30,269 nucleotides of DNA, from NCBI GenBank assembly GCA_016839245.1, contig JAEOUN010000022.1, positions 1 to 30,269 of the forward strand, read 5' to 3'. Below the pieces are notes generated by a model, which saw only the letters and a program-made list of their open reading frames with translations, was not told the DNA's origin and did no database searches. Origin of the DNA: Candidatus Thorarchaeota archaeon (lineage in GTDB: Archaea > Asgardarchaeota > Thorarchaeia > Thorarchaeales > Thorarchaeaceae). The first letter of the stretch is position 1; the number at the start of each line of letters is the position of its first letter. Made by a program: the position numbers and the translations under genes. Shown piece after piece: positions 1 to 8,800 of this stretch.

Positions 1-32
1 CAGTGAAACCTGTCATTAATGTGAGAATCAAA

Positions 33-275
33 ATGAACTTGATATTGAAAATGAGATTGGGGATACTCCTTATAATATCAGGAATAATAACAGCTCTAGT
101 CGGTGTCTTTTGGTGGAGTGTGTTGCATGTTAGTCCAATCCATATCGTAGTTGCGTCACAGACACTATTGATATACTCATTAGTTGGAGCAGTTACTTCG
201 ATTGTTGGTTTGGTACTACTTATAGGATGGTACCAGTCAAGAGATGGAATTCCAGAGAGAACATCTTCGAGCTAA
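33..275 (+). CDS. Small two-helix membrane protein
   Basis: Not recognised. About 80 aa with two hydrophobic stretches, one near residues 8-30 (GILLIISGIITALVGVFWW) and one near 42-65, and a short polar tail ending in SRDGIPERTSSS. This predicts a hairpin in the membrane with both ends on the same side. I chose the ATG at 33 because a GTGAG element lies 7 nt upstream. A GTG at 3 in the same frame would add 10 residues, and the true gene could begin before the window. It is followed by a convergent gene after about 30 nt. Function unknown. Confidence 0.5.
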   Translation: MNLILKMRLGILLIISGIITALVGVFWWSVLHVSPIHIVVASQTLLIYSLVGAVTSIVGLVLLIGWYQSRDGIPERTSSS

Positions 276-306
276 AGTCAGATTCTTTAGATTACTTGGA
301 TGTCTG

Positions 307-939
307 TTAGGATTGCTCTGTTTTGAATAATTGACGTAATCGATTAGCAGCTTCAAGATACTGCTCTTGAGCATGCTTTGTACTCTTTTTATAATGTATA
401 TCATAATCTGTGCAAATCAAACCTAAGATGTCCCTATATTCCGAAATCTGCGAATTGAACCCATGAATGTGTAGTAGTGATTCAGATGCATGATAACGGA
501 CCAGATAATCGATGTCGCTAACAGCATCAAAGAGCGCTTCGATCACTTCAGGAGTGGGAAAGTCACGAAGTTTCATAGCTGCTTTCAATCGAGTATAGGG
601 ACTCGGATACTGTCGTAAGACATGAAGCATGTATGAATTATACTCAGTCGTATCTTCGATGACATTCAAAGCAATCGCAAGCTCAATGAGAAGTTCACCA
701 GTGGCCCCAGTTAGCATTTCTTTCATCACTGGAACAGCCTTTTGGGAACGAAGTTCTCGTAGACCCATCGGTGCCCAATAACTACCCTGTTGCATGGACT
801 CAATGAGCAACTCCTCAGCCTGATCACGTTCAGCTCCTTCCAGATTACAAACTGACGTGGGATCAATACCGTCATGCCACATCATGTAGGGGTCTCCGAA
901 GAAGTTGTCCATGAAATAATCCCATTGTCTGCTAGGCAT
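307..939 (-). CDS. HEAT-like repeat protein
   Basis: A soluble 210-aa protein with no signal peptide or membrane helix. From about residue 55 it shows repeated pairs of amphipathic helices with the spacing and residues typical of HEAT/PBS-lyase repeats: GLRELRSQKAVPVMKEML, then LKAAMKLRDFPTPEVIEAL, then VSDIDYLVRYHASESLLHI. Such repeats usually form scaffolds for protein-protein contacts, so a binding role is the most that can be inferred. The start at 939 has a weak AGGAT. An ATG nine codons later, behind a GGGA, is an alternative start. The next gene upstream is a membrane protein on the same strand about 50 nt away, so the two could be cotranscribed. Confidence 0.7.
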   Translation of the reverse strand: MPSRQWDYFMDNFFGDPYMMWHDGIDPTSVCNLEGAERDQAEELLIESMQQGSYWAPMGLRELRSQKAVPVMKEMLTGATGELLIELAIALNVIEDTTEYNSYMLHVLRQYPSPYTRLKAAMKLRDFPTPEVIEALFDAVSDIDYLVRYHASESLLHIHGFNSQISEYRDILGLICTDYDIHYKKSTKHAQEQYLEAANRLRQLFKTEQS

Positions 940-987
940 ATCCTGTAAATGGACAATTCATTTGATATTGGTTTCGTAGATGAGTAC

Positions 988-1827
988 TCAACTTAGAAGG
1001 TTTTCTTCAGTTACTTGTCCAAGTATTGGATACTTACCTCTAAGAAATGAAGTGTTCGTCTTGACATATACATAATATGCAAGAGAAGTCGAGAGAATGG
1101 TTGTTAATGGTAGAATCAAAGTAACAATGGCATCAATCAATCTTCCAGGGACGAAAGCAAAGTAGACAACAATTGCAAAGAGGAAGAGAAGTGCTGAGAG
1201 TCCTGCATATCCCTTGACATAACTATTATATCTTCGAAAGATAGGTTCGATTTCGTATATCCGCTTGCTGTCCTTTGGGATGTCAAAGTGAACGAGACCT
1301 GCATCCTCTAAAGACCATCCCACAGATAGGATTGCAACTGCAATAGGAGTCAATAGTCCAACCACAGCAGTACTTACTCCCAGAATAAAACGAATATCGA
1401 CACTAGCCTCAGTATAATCAACAAAATCTTCAGGACTAAGAAATGCATCATATGGGATGAAACTGAAGAGGGCTGCTTGAATACCAAGAACTAGAAGGCC
1501 GATGATAAGAGCACGAGTGAACCATTTCTTTAGAGCTTGTGGATTTGATTCATATTCGATCTGTCCATTTTTGAAATTAGGCATGATTTTCTCTTTTAGC
1601 TTAAGGTAAACAGGTGCTAGGATTCGGGGTGTTACAACAACTAGAAGAGTGCTACCAAAAATAGGCCAAATCATGACAAAGATCAACATATGCAAAGAAG
1701 CCGACAAACCCGAAATGGGAATAATCCCAGTGTGTTCAGTGAAAACTGATTGAATTGTTAAGATAATGAAGGTGAATATGAATATCACCAACATGACTGA
1801 AGTAAATCGTTTCTCTGTTTCTGACAT
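988..1827 (-). CDS. Six-helix membrane protein of unknown function
   Basis: A 279-aa integral membrane protein. Hydrophobic segments lie near residues 11-30, 44-66, 104-124, 146-172, 207-228 and 233-254, so about six helices. The loop between helices 4 and 5 is charged and carries KDSKRIYEIEPIFRRYNSYV. I see no catalytic motif, ABC signature or transporter signature. The ATG start has a GGAG about 8 nt upstream and is well supported. It lies between the HEAT-like gene and the vWA gene on the same strand. A terminator-like hairpin at 1876-1903 separates it from the vWA gene, so it probably has its own promoter. I do not recognise the family. Confidence 0.65.
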   Translation of the reverse strand: MSETEKRFTSVMLVIFIFTFIILTIQSVFTEHTGIIPISGLSASLHMLIFVMIWPIFGSTLLVVVTPRILAPVYLKLKEKIMPNFKNGQIEYESNPQALKKWFTRALIIGLLVLGIQAALFSFIPYDAFLSPEDFVDYTEASVDIRFILGVSTAVVGLLTPIAVAILSVGWSLEDAGLVHFDIPKDSKRIYEIEPIFRRYNSYVKGYAGLSALLFLFAIVVYFAFVPGRLIDAIVTLILPLTTILSTSLAYYVYVKTNTSFLRGKYPILGQVTEENLLS

Positions 1828-1875
1828 TATTACTATCTCCTAACCTGAATTATCTGTAGATATACAGAACCTAAT

Positions 1876-1903
1876 AAAAAGTGGTGCTGCCAATAGCAGC
1901 ACC
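1876..1903 (-). terminator. Terminator-like hairpin after the vWA gene
   Basis: On the minus strand, starting about 10 nt after the vWA stop codon, there is a perfect 8-bp stem GGTGCTGC / GCAGCACC with a 5-nt loop, then AC and a run of five T. This has the layout of a bacterial intrinsic terminator. Archaea usually stop on T-runs alone. Confidence 0.7.
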
Positions 1904-1912
1904 GTTAGTAAA

Positions 1913-2806
1913 TCATTTGCGTGACTTGCTTTTCAGTTGACGTACAGCCTCTCGTACATCTTCTTCACTGATGTCTTGCTCAACTAACTCGAGATCTTCT
2001 GCTTTTGCAGCTGGTGCACTTGCAGCTGAGATGTCCATTGCACGTTTCTTGAACCCGCGTTCCTTAGCACGCGTGACAATCTCAGAAATTGTTTCCGCGG
2101 TAAACTCCTTATCAGCTGGGAACTCCTCCATTGAGACTCCAAGATCTTCTAAGATGGATTGCTGAATAGCAATCTTATCAATCTCCTCAACAGCAATACC
2201 AGTGATGAGATTCACTAGGACCTCAGCTTTCTCTAGAGGGAAGAACTTGCCTTGAGATAACTCTGCAATTTTTTCATAGGTCTTTACACCTTGTTGATAA
2301 TTAGCTATCTCAGGGAAACAACCAACTGTATGAACAACAATTCCTTTCTCAAAGGACTTCTTAGCCTCTGTATCCCACTTTGCACCATCAGGCGTTCCTT
2401 GTGGCCAACGATCTCCAGACTCAACACCATGAGGTGGAGCATCTCCAATAAGAACTGCAACCTTTGCTGCATCATTTAGAAATTCCATCTTATTCATCAC
2501 TTGAAGTGCAGTTGATACTGCTTCAGGACCATCACCGCCACCAGATGCATCCATTTGTAGAACATTCTTTTCAATTCTTGATGTATCTGTAGTAAGCTCA
2601 AATTTTTGTGTTATGTACGTGCTTTCTTCAGGAGGATGGTCTCGATATGAAACTAAACCAACTCTGAGCCGATGGCACAACTCCTCCTTTTTGATTGTAC
2701 GGATGATCTCCAATATTTTTGATTTGACATTTTGAATATAAGGACCCATAGATCCAGTATTATCAACTACAAAAATTAGATCTAATTGCCCAAGTTTTTC
2801 TGACAT
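1913..2806 (-). CDS. vWA-domain protein (VwkA/alpha-kinase-type vWA)
   Basis: A 297-aa soluble protein. A von Willebrand factor A domain fills about residues 5-215. Its metal-binding (MIDAS) motif is DNTGS at residues 15-19 (LIFVVDNTGSMG), with further conserved pieces GGGDGPEAV and VLIGDAPPHG. This form, Asp-x-Thr-x-Ser followed later by GGGDGPEA, resembles the vWA module seen in VwkA-type alpha-kinases and related proteins, but no kinase domain is present. The C-terminal ~80 residues are charged and helical, with an Ala-rich linker (SAASAPAAKAED). vWA domains bind protein ligands through Mg2+. An in-frame ATG at 2875 would add 23 residues. I prefer the ATG at 2806 because GGGAG lies 7 nt upstream and it puts the first beta strand right at the N-terminus. 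Confidence 0.85.
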   Translation of the reverse strand: MSEKLGQLDLIFVVDNTGSMGPYIQNVKSKILEIIRTIKKEELCHRLRVGLVSYRDHPPEESTYITQKFELTTDTSRIEKNVLQMDASGGGDGPEAVSTALQVMNKMEFLNDAAKVAVLIGDAPPHGVESGDRWPQGTPDGAKWDTEAKKSFEKGIVVHTVGCFPEIANYQQGVKTYEKIAELSQGKFFPLEKAEVLVNLITGIAVEEIDKIAIQQSILEDLGVSMEEFPADKEFTAETISEIVTRAKERGFKKRAMDISAASAPAAKAEDLELVEQDISEEDVREAVRQLKSKSRK

Positions 2807-3086
2807 ATTCGATTCTCCCAAGTTTTGTATAAGAATAAGACAAGAATGGTAGTGGCTACTCCTATACATCCACAAATCCTATCATGAGTATAGATAAGTT
2901 TTAGCATAAATTAGTTTGATTTTATAAATGATTAAAATAGCGTTCCACATATACAAGAGCAGGTATTGAAATCCTAATGTATAGATATAGCTGCATTATT
3001 TGCCATTAATAATCTTGCAACAGCGGAAATTACCTCTCAAGTAACATACAAAAGGGCGACATAGTTGAGTAATTCGAGGCAATTCA

Positions 3087-3869
3087 ATGGAGCTACCTGA
3101 AGGTCTAAGATTTGATAATTATGAGTCAGTAAAGGAACTCTTAGTTGAGTTCATCAGAGATTATGTCAAAAGATCAAGAGTAAGTGGCGTTGTATTAGGA
3201 TTGAGTGGCGGAGTAGATTCAAGTTTGGTTGCGACACTTGCATGCGAAGCGCTAGGTGCAGAAAAGGTTCTTGGAATTATGCTTCCAGTCGATGCTAAAA
3301 AAGATACCAAGAATATAGAGGATGCAACAATGCTAGCAAATAGACTTGGAATCAAACACGAATTATTTGAATTGAAACACGCAGTTGCAGCATATGAACC
3401 ACTGAAATTAGAAAAAGTGGCAATGGGAAATCTTGCCGCACGACTTAGAATGATTACATGGTACGCATTGGCAAATCAACAAAACAGGTTAGTTCTTGGT
3501 ACTGGAAATAAGAGTGAGCTAATGATAGGCTACTTTACTAAATATGGCGATGGAGGAACTGATATCCTCCCAATTGGAGATCTTTACAAGACGAACGTTT
3601 GGGATCTTGCAAGGCATCTGGAAGTTCCTGAAAAGATTATCAATAAAGCACCATCAGCGGGACTCTGGCAAGGTCAAACAGATGAAGGAGAAATTGGAGT
3701 CAGCTACGCCGAATTGGACACCATTCTTTTCTTAACACTAGAAAAAAGAATGACTGAGGATGAAATTGTTGAATGGGGTATCCCGAGAGCAAAGATCCAA
3801 AAAGTACTCAGAATGATGAACAACTCGAAGCATAAGAGAGAACCATTGCCTAAACCACTTGTACGGTAA
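3087..3869 (+). CDS. nadE: NH3-dependent NAD+ synthetase
   Basis: Catalyses the last step of NAD+ synthesis: nicotinic acid adenine dinucleotide, ATP and ammonia give NAD+, AMP and pyrophosphate. At 260 aa it matches the short ammonia-dependent archaeal enzymes and lacks the glutaminase domain of the long form. The PP-loop of the N-type ATP pyrophosphatases is SGGVDSS at residues 40-46. Other family signatures are GTGNKSELMIGYFTKYGDG and the following DILPIGDLYKTNVWDLA, plus PSAGLWQGQTDEGEIGVSY near residues 190-208. A GAGG lies 7 nt before the ATG. It is transcribed alone, divergent from the vWA gene, with about 280 nt between the two starts. Confidence 0.97.
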   Translation: MELPEGLRFDNYESVKELLVEFIRDYVKRSRVSGVVLGLSGGVDSSLVATLACEALGAEKVLGIMLPVDAKKDTKNIEDATMLANRLGIKHELFELKHAVAAYEPLKLEKVAMGNLAARLRMITWYALANQQNRLVLGTGNKSELMIGYFTKYGDGGTDILPIGDLYKTNVWDLARHLEVPEKIINKAPSAGLWQGQTDEGEIGVSYAELDTILFLTLEKRMTEDEIVEWGIPRAKIQKVLRMMNNSKHKREPLPKPLVR

Positions 3870-3974
3870 TAGACAAGGCGAAATATCAAAACCGATAGAC
3901 AGTCCTAAAGACATTGAACTTGTAGCTGATGTATACCTCTATACTCACATTTTCAAAGATGAATGTTATACGTT

Positions 3975-5393
3975 CTAGGTAGATGCTTTTGGAAGCCATA
4001 TTCGAAACATTGCACCTTTACTAGGTTCATTTTCAATCCTATCACGAATTTCGAAGGAGCCGCCATATTTGTTCGCAATCTGAATACATTGCAGTATACC
4101 GACACCACCAGATCTCCGGTCAGGATTCAGAAGATTCTTTTTCATATCGTCTTTTATTCCTGGACCATTATCCGAGATAGTCAATTCATACCCCTCGTCA
4201 TTCTCAGAGAGTCGAGTCCATATCCATTTGTTCTCGTTGGTATTATGTTTCACAGCATTAGAAAAGATATTCATGAACATATAACACAGAAACTTGTCTG
4301 CATTTACAATGGCATTTGTAGTTTCGAAACAACTATCAATGGTGACACCTTGATGTTCCGCACCAAATAACTTTGCACAACTCGTCAAGGTGAAATCAAG
4401 TGATGTTCGTTCAAGTGGTGTTGATAGCAACGCAGCTGTAGCTTGAACGTTGTTAATCAATTCACTTGTATCTTGAACAGCCTCTATAATATTTTGAATT
4501 AATTTTTGCTTTGTTATATCATGTTCATCCTCGTAGAGCAAATCAGCGGCAATCATTATTGCCTGCAGAAGATTTCGAATGTCGTGTCCGGTAATATCCT
4601 GGTATAGCATAGCAACAGCATGGGCTTGTCGAGCTTCTTCCTCAGCAAGTTTTAGATCAGTAACATCGTGAATCACAAACACAACGCGGATTCCATCCTC
4701 GTGCGGATCAAATTTACCAAAATACCAACGGTCATTCATTAGATATTCCAGAGTCGTTGTTGTTCGTTCATTCAGAGTCTTCTTAATTAAATCAGTCAAT
4801 TGAGTGGAAACACTCCTTGGAAAGAGATTCTCGATTGACATTCCAACATGATTATCCATTGCAACATCATTGGATATTGGTGATTGTGAATAGAATTCAG
4901 AAATAATACCTTCAGGTGTAATGACAAGAACAGTATCAGACAGAGATTGAACAAGTAGTCGATATCTGAGTTCGCTTTTCCTTAGACTTGCTTCTGCAAT
5001 ATGTCGCTTTTTACGATTCTCGGCTTCTAGTATTTCTCGTTTTAAGGCCGGAACCAACCGACTAAGATTATTTTTAGTAAGATAATCATGAGCCCCAGCT
5101 TTCATCATATCTACGGCTGTTTCATCCGAGATTGTTCCTGAAACAATGATAAAGGGAACATCTAATTCTCTCTCTCTGACTGCATCGAGAGCATCATGAG
5201 CACTTAGCTCAGGCAGCATGTAGTCACATAGGATTGCATCCCAAGATTCTCCTTCTAATGCTTCATCAAGTTCATTGTATTTGGATACACGAGCTAACTC
5301 AAAGACCATTCCTTCTTTGGACAAAATCCGTTCGAGAAGTATTGCATCGTCTTCAGAGTCTTCGATTAAAAGGATGCGAAGTTGTTTTGTCAG
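3975..5393 (-). CDS. Receiver-PAS-histidine kinase hybrid, apparent CTG start
   Basis: A 472-aa cytosolic signalling protein. It has a receiver domain (about 1-125, phospho-Asp D57 in CDYMLP, Lys in YLTKN), then a PAS domain (about 150-265) and a kinase core. The H-box is GHDIRNLLQ, with the His near residue 270. The ATPase part shows the N-box NIFSNAVKH and the glycine boxes DNGPGI and GGVGI. No membrane helix is present. Only a CTG at 5393 gives a complete receiver: it restores LRILLIEDSEDDAILLERI, with the acidic pocket residues. GGAGGG stands 8 nt upstream, and a stop lies two codons before it in frame. The first accepted start inside the frame, a TTG at 5324, would cut off the first strand and helix. 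It is the last gene of the operon and overlaps the preceding stop as CTGA. It is probably a phosphorelay or receiver-controlled kinase. Confidence 0.88.
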   Translation of the reverse strand: MTKQLRILLIEDSEDDAILLERILSKEGMVFELARVSKYNELDEALEGESWDAILCDYMLPELSAHDALDAVRERELDVPFIIVSGTISDETAVDMMKAGAHDYLTKNNLSRLVPALKREILEAENRKKRHIAEASLRKSELRYRLLVQSLSDTVLVITPEGIISEFYSQSPISNDVAMDNHVGMSIENLFPRSVSTQLTDLIKKTLNERTTTTLEYLMNDRWYFGKFDPHEDGIRVVFVIHDVTDLKLAEEEARQAHAVAMLYQDITGHDIRNLLQAIMIAADLLYEDEHDITKQKLIQNIIEAVQDTSELINNVQATAALLSTPLERTSLDFTLTSCAKLFGAEHQGVTIDSCFETTNAIVNADKFLCYMFMNIFSNAVKHNTNENKWIWTRLSENDEGYELTISDNGPGIKDDMKKNLLNPDRRSGGVGILQCIQIANKYGGSFEIRDRIENEPSKGAMFRIWLPKAST

Positions 5394-5839
5394 TCTTCAA
5401 TCCCTCCACAAGGACTAACATTAAGAACAAGCCAGTATAAACCAAGGGTTCGTATAGCTTGTACAAATTGATCGAAGTCAACGGGTTTCTGAATATATGA
5501 ATTAGCACCGAGATTATAACTTTCGCAAATGTCTTGATCTTCCTTTGAGGAGGTTAATATGACAACAGGCAGAAGTCGTAATTTCTGGACGGATCGAACT
5601 CGTTCCAATAATTCTAATCCGCCCATTCGAGGCATCTTTAGGTCAAGCAACACAACGACTGGTAAATCAGATTCATCTCGCCCGGCATATTGACCTTGAC
5701 ATGTAAGATATTCATACGCTTCGTGGCCATCTCGTGTAACGATCACTTCATTGAGAATATTGGCTCTCTGAAGAGCTCTTAATGTAAGCAAGACATCATC
5801 TGTATTGTCTTCGACTAGTAGTATCCTCTTGCCACTCAT
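5390..5839 (-). CDS. Rcp1-like single-domain response regulator
   Basis: A 149-aa stand-alone receiver. It shows the acidic pocket VEDNTDD (residues 9-15), the phospho-acceptor D66 in LLDLKMPRMGG, the switch Thr in VVILTSSKE, and the Lys-Pro of YIQKPVDFDQF. The long insert before strand 3 (the YLTCQGQYAG region) is typical of Rcp1-type regulators that pair with PAS/GAF or phytochrome-like kinases. There is no output domain, so it should act by protein contact or as a relay intermediate. Its start codon overlaps the kinase stop by one base (TAATG), with GGTGAT 8 nt upstream inside the kinase gene. Its stop overlaps the CTG of the next gene. This points to translational coupling of all three proteins. 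Confidence 0.93.
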   Translation of the reverse strand: MSGKRILLVEDNTDDVLLTLRALQRANILNEVIVTRDGHEAYEYLTCQGQYAGRDESDLPVVVLLDLKMPRMGGLELLERVRSVQKLRLLPVVILTSSKEDQDICESYNLGANSYIQKPVDFDQFVQAIRTLGLYWLVLNVSPCGGIED

Positions 5840-8800
5840 TATTGCCTATCACCCTTTTCTGGAATTGTAAAATAAAATGTTGAACCTTCTCCAGGTTGGC
5901 TTTCAGCCCAAATTAGTCCTCTGTGCCTATTAAGAATCCTTTGAACAGTCGCAAGACCGATTCCAGACCCTTCAAATTCGTCATCCATATGTAGCCGTTG
6001 AAATGGTATGAATAGCTTGTCTTTATACTTCATATCAAATCCAGCACCATTATCCTGTAAAAAGAATACTAATTTGCCATCAATAATCTTTGTTCCAAAC
6101 TCAATTTTTGGATTTTCGACTTTTTGTGTAAACTTCCATGCATTCTCAAAGAGATTATGCAAAGCAATTTTCATTAGCCTACGGTCACACCTGATTTCAG
6201 GAGATCCTGAAATTTTAATTTCTATCTCTCTTTCACCAGCCTCGTCTCGTATTTCTTGGACAATTTCAGCTGCAAGAACAGAAAGACTCACAGAGCTTCT
6301 GTCCATTTCAGATCTTGTAACTCGAGAGAGTGATAAGATATCCTCTATAAGTGAACCCATCCTTGTCGCGGCAGTCCTCAACCGTCTGAGGTAATCCTTT
6401 CCAATGTCATCTACGTTCTCTGAATAGTCCTCAAGTAATGCTTGACTAAATCCGTCAATGGTACGAAGAGGTGCACGCAAGTCATGTGATACAGAATATG
6501 CAAAGGCTTCAAGTTCTTTATTCACAGCAGCAAGTTCAGCAGTACGTTCTTCCACTCTTTGAGATAGTTCTTGGTTTAGCTTTCGAATCTCCATCTCAGC
6601 AATAACTCTCTCAGAGATGTCAAGAAATGATGTTACAAGAGTGCGAGGAGATGTCCTAAATATTTGAATCTGAAGACCACCAACAATCCTTCCATCTCGT
6701 TCTAATGTTCTTTCACTACTCCATGGTTTTCCTGTACGCATAATCGAATAATATCGATCGACCATCTCCTCTCGTGAATTATGGTCCTTTAGAATAAACT
6801 GTAATGATTTCCCAATTAGGTAATCATGTTTTGACTTAAGTACAATATCAGCCGCAGCATTAGAATCAATGAAAATGAGTTCTCCAGATTCTGACAACTC
6901 ATAAAGATGCATACCCACAGGTGTTGTTTCGAAGACGCTCCTGAATCGAATCTCAGAATCTCGAAGAGCTTCTTCAGCATTTATCTGCTCTGTAATATCT
7001 GTCACAATGGCAACAGTACCGTCAATTTCACCATAATCATCTCTCGATGGCACAGCTGACACTCTACAGAGACGCCTTTCATCATTACTGTTGACAAGTA
7101 GTATATCGTACGTCGAAGATTCATTCTCTTTTCTAAGCTTTGTCTGTTCTTCCAATTTCTGTAATTCATTAGGATCAACAGTATCCCGTAGATTCATCCC
7201 TATGATTTCATCCGGAGAATAACCAAGGATGTTGCTGAACGCTGTGTTGGCAAATAACATGTTCTCATCCAAATCACAAATTCCTACTCCAACAGATACA
7301 TCAGTCAAGAGCTCACGATAACGGCGTTCACTCATTATTAACGCATTTTCTACAGACTTTTGTTCAATGGCAGTTCCAAGCATATTGGCAGCAATTGTGA
7401 AAACTTCTTTCTCATCATCAGTGTACTCACGAGGAGAACGATTTGATAAACCTGCAATTCCAAGAATCTCGTTTCTTTCATTGAGAATCGGAAATGCCAA
7501 AACTGATCTCCCACCATGATTGAATATTCGTTCTAGAAAACTGTTTTCCGGAAGAACTTTTACAATATCAGGAAATGATAACATTTTCTTTTGTGAAAAT
7601 ACCTGACCTGCCAAGTATGTTCTGAAGAAATCGTCATTAATGGCAAAAACCTGTGGAAGTGGTCCAGCAAAGTCACCAAGGACAAATGTTCTCCTAAACA
7701 ACTCCTCTTTTTGAAAATGATGAATATATACACCGGCATCAAATTCAAAATGCTTTGCAAAACTATTTAGAAAACGTTCACTTAATTCGTAGACATCTTT
7801 TGACTGAATAAACAATGCAGCCAAGTCCCGAAAGAAGCTTCTATCTCTTCTTAGAGTTTCAGCCATTCGATATCGTTGAGTAATATCTCGGACTGTAACA
7901 ACTACACTCTTCTTGTCCTCATGCAGAGTCATATTTGCAGAGAACCATTGCCGCGATTTACCAATTTGAAGGGGATAATCAAACTGCTTGCTAGTGCCTG
8001 TCAATCGGACCTCATGAACAGCAGCGATATAATCTGATGCAATTGATTCTGGAAAAACTTCAGTGATGTGATGGCCTAAAATATTTTCAGGGGTTGCGAA
8101 TAAAATATGCGGATTTCCTGTGAAGATTTCAATGAAATAATCATGTTCATCATGAACTATTACAAGATCATTTAGAGATTGGAGTAAAGTTTTCTCTCTA
8201 ATTTCACTTTTAATTAGACCCTCTTCCATCTCATGCCGTTTTGTGGTATCTACAATTGAAACTTGCAGCGCCATGCTGCCTTGGTAATAGATACGCGCCG
8301 CTGATAGCTCCGCCCATCTCTTTTTGCCATCTCTGTGATTCAGTTTAATCTTAAGTGTTTCACCAATATTACCCTGTTCCATGCACATTTGCAAATATTG
8401 CTGAATTGGCTCGTGTTCCTCGGGATTCACAAGTTCAGCAATTTTACTAGAGTCCATATTGAGTAACTCAGGGAGGCTATATCCTAGAATATCTTCGAGA
8501 TGTGCATTAGCATACAGAATCTTAATCGAGTTGGGTGGAAGGATTGCTATTCCTATTGGTGATTGCTCCAAAATGGACCTATATTTTGACTCCTCTTCAC
8601 GAAATGCTTTCTCGGCAAGTACACGCTCGGTGATATTAATCCCAATCACTACTGCAGAGTCAACAATGTTACCAACTTTAATTGGACTTATCTGCAGAGA
8701 GATCCACCGCTCTTGCAAATCTGCTCCAATTTCAGATATCTCGAATGAACCAGATACGCCGTCCTCAAAGGCGGCTTCCAAAGCATCGCGGAAACCATCA

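Noticed and set aside
3963..4370. 135-codon plus-strand frame opposite the receiver-kinase
   Set aside because: It covers the reverse of the ATPase N-, G1- and G2-boxes, so the minus strand is clearly the coding one.
5322..5400. Frameshift or pseudogene at the start of the receiver-kinase gene
   Set aside because: The frame is continuous back to the CTG, with a good Shine-Dalgarno site at the right distance. No indel is needed to explain it.
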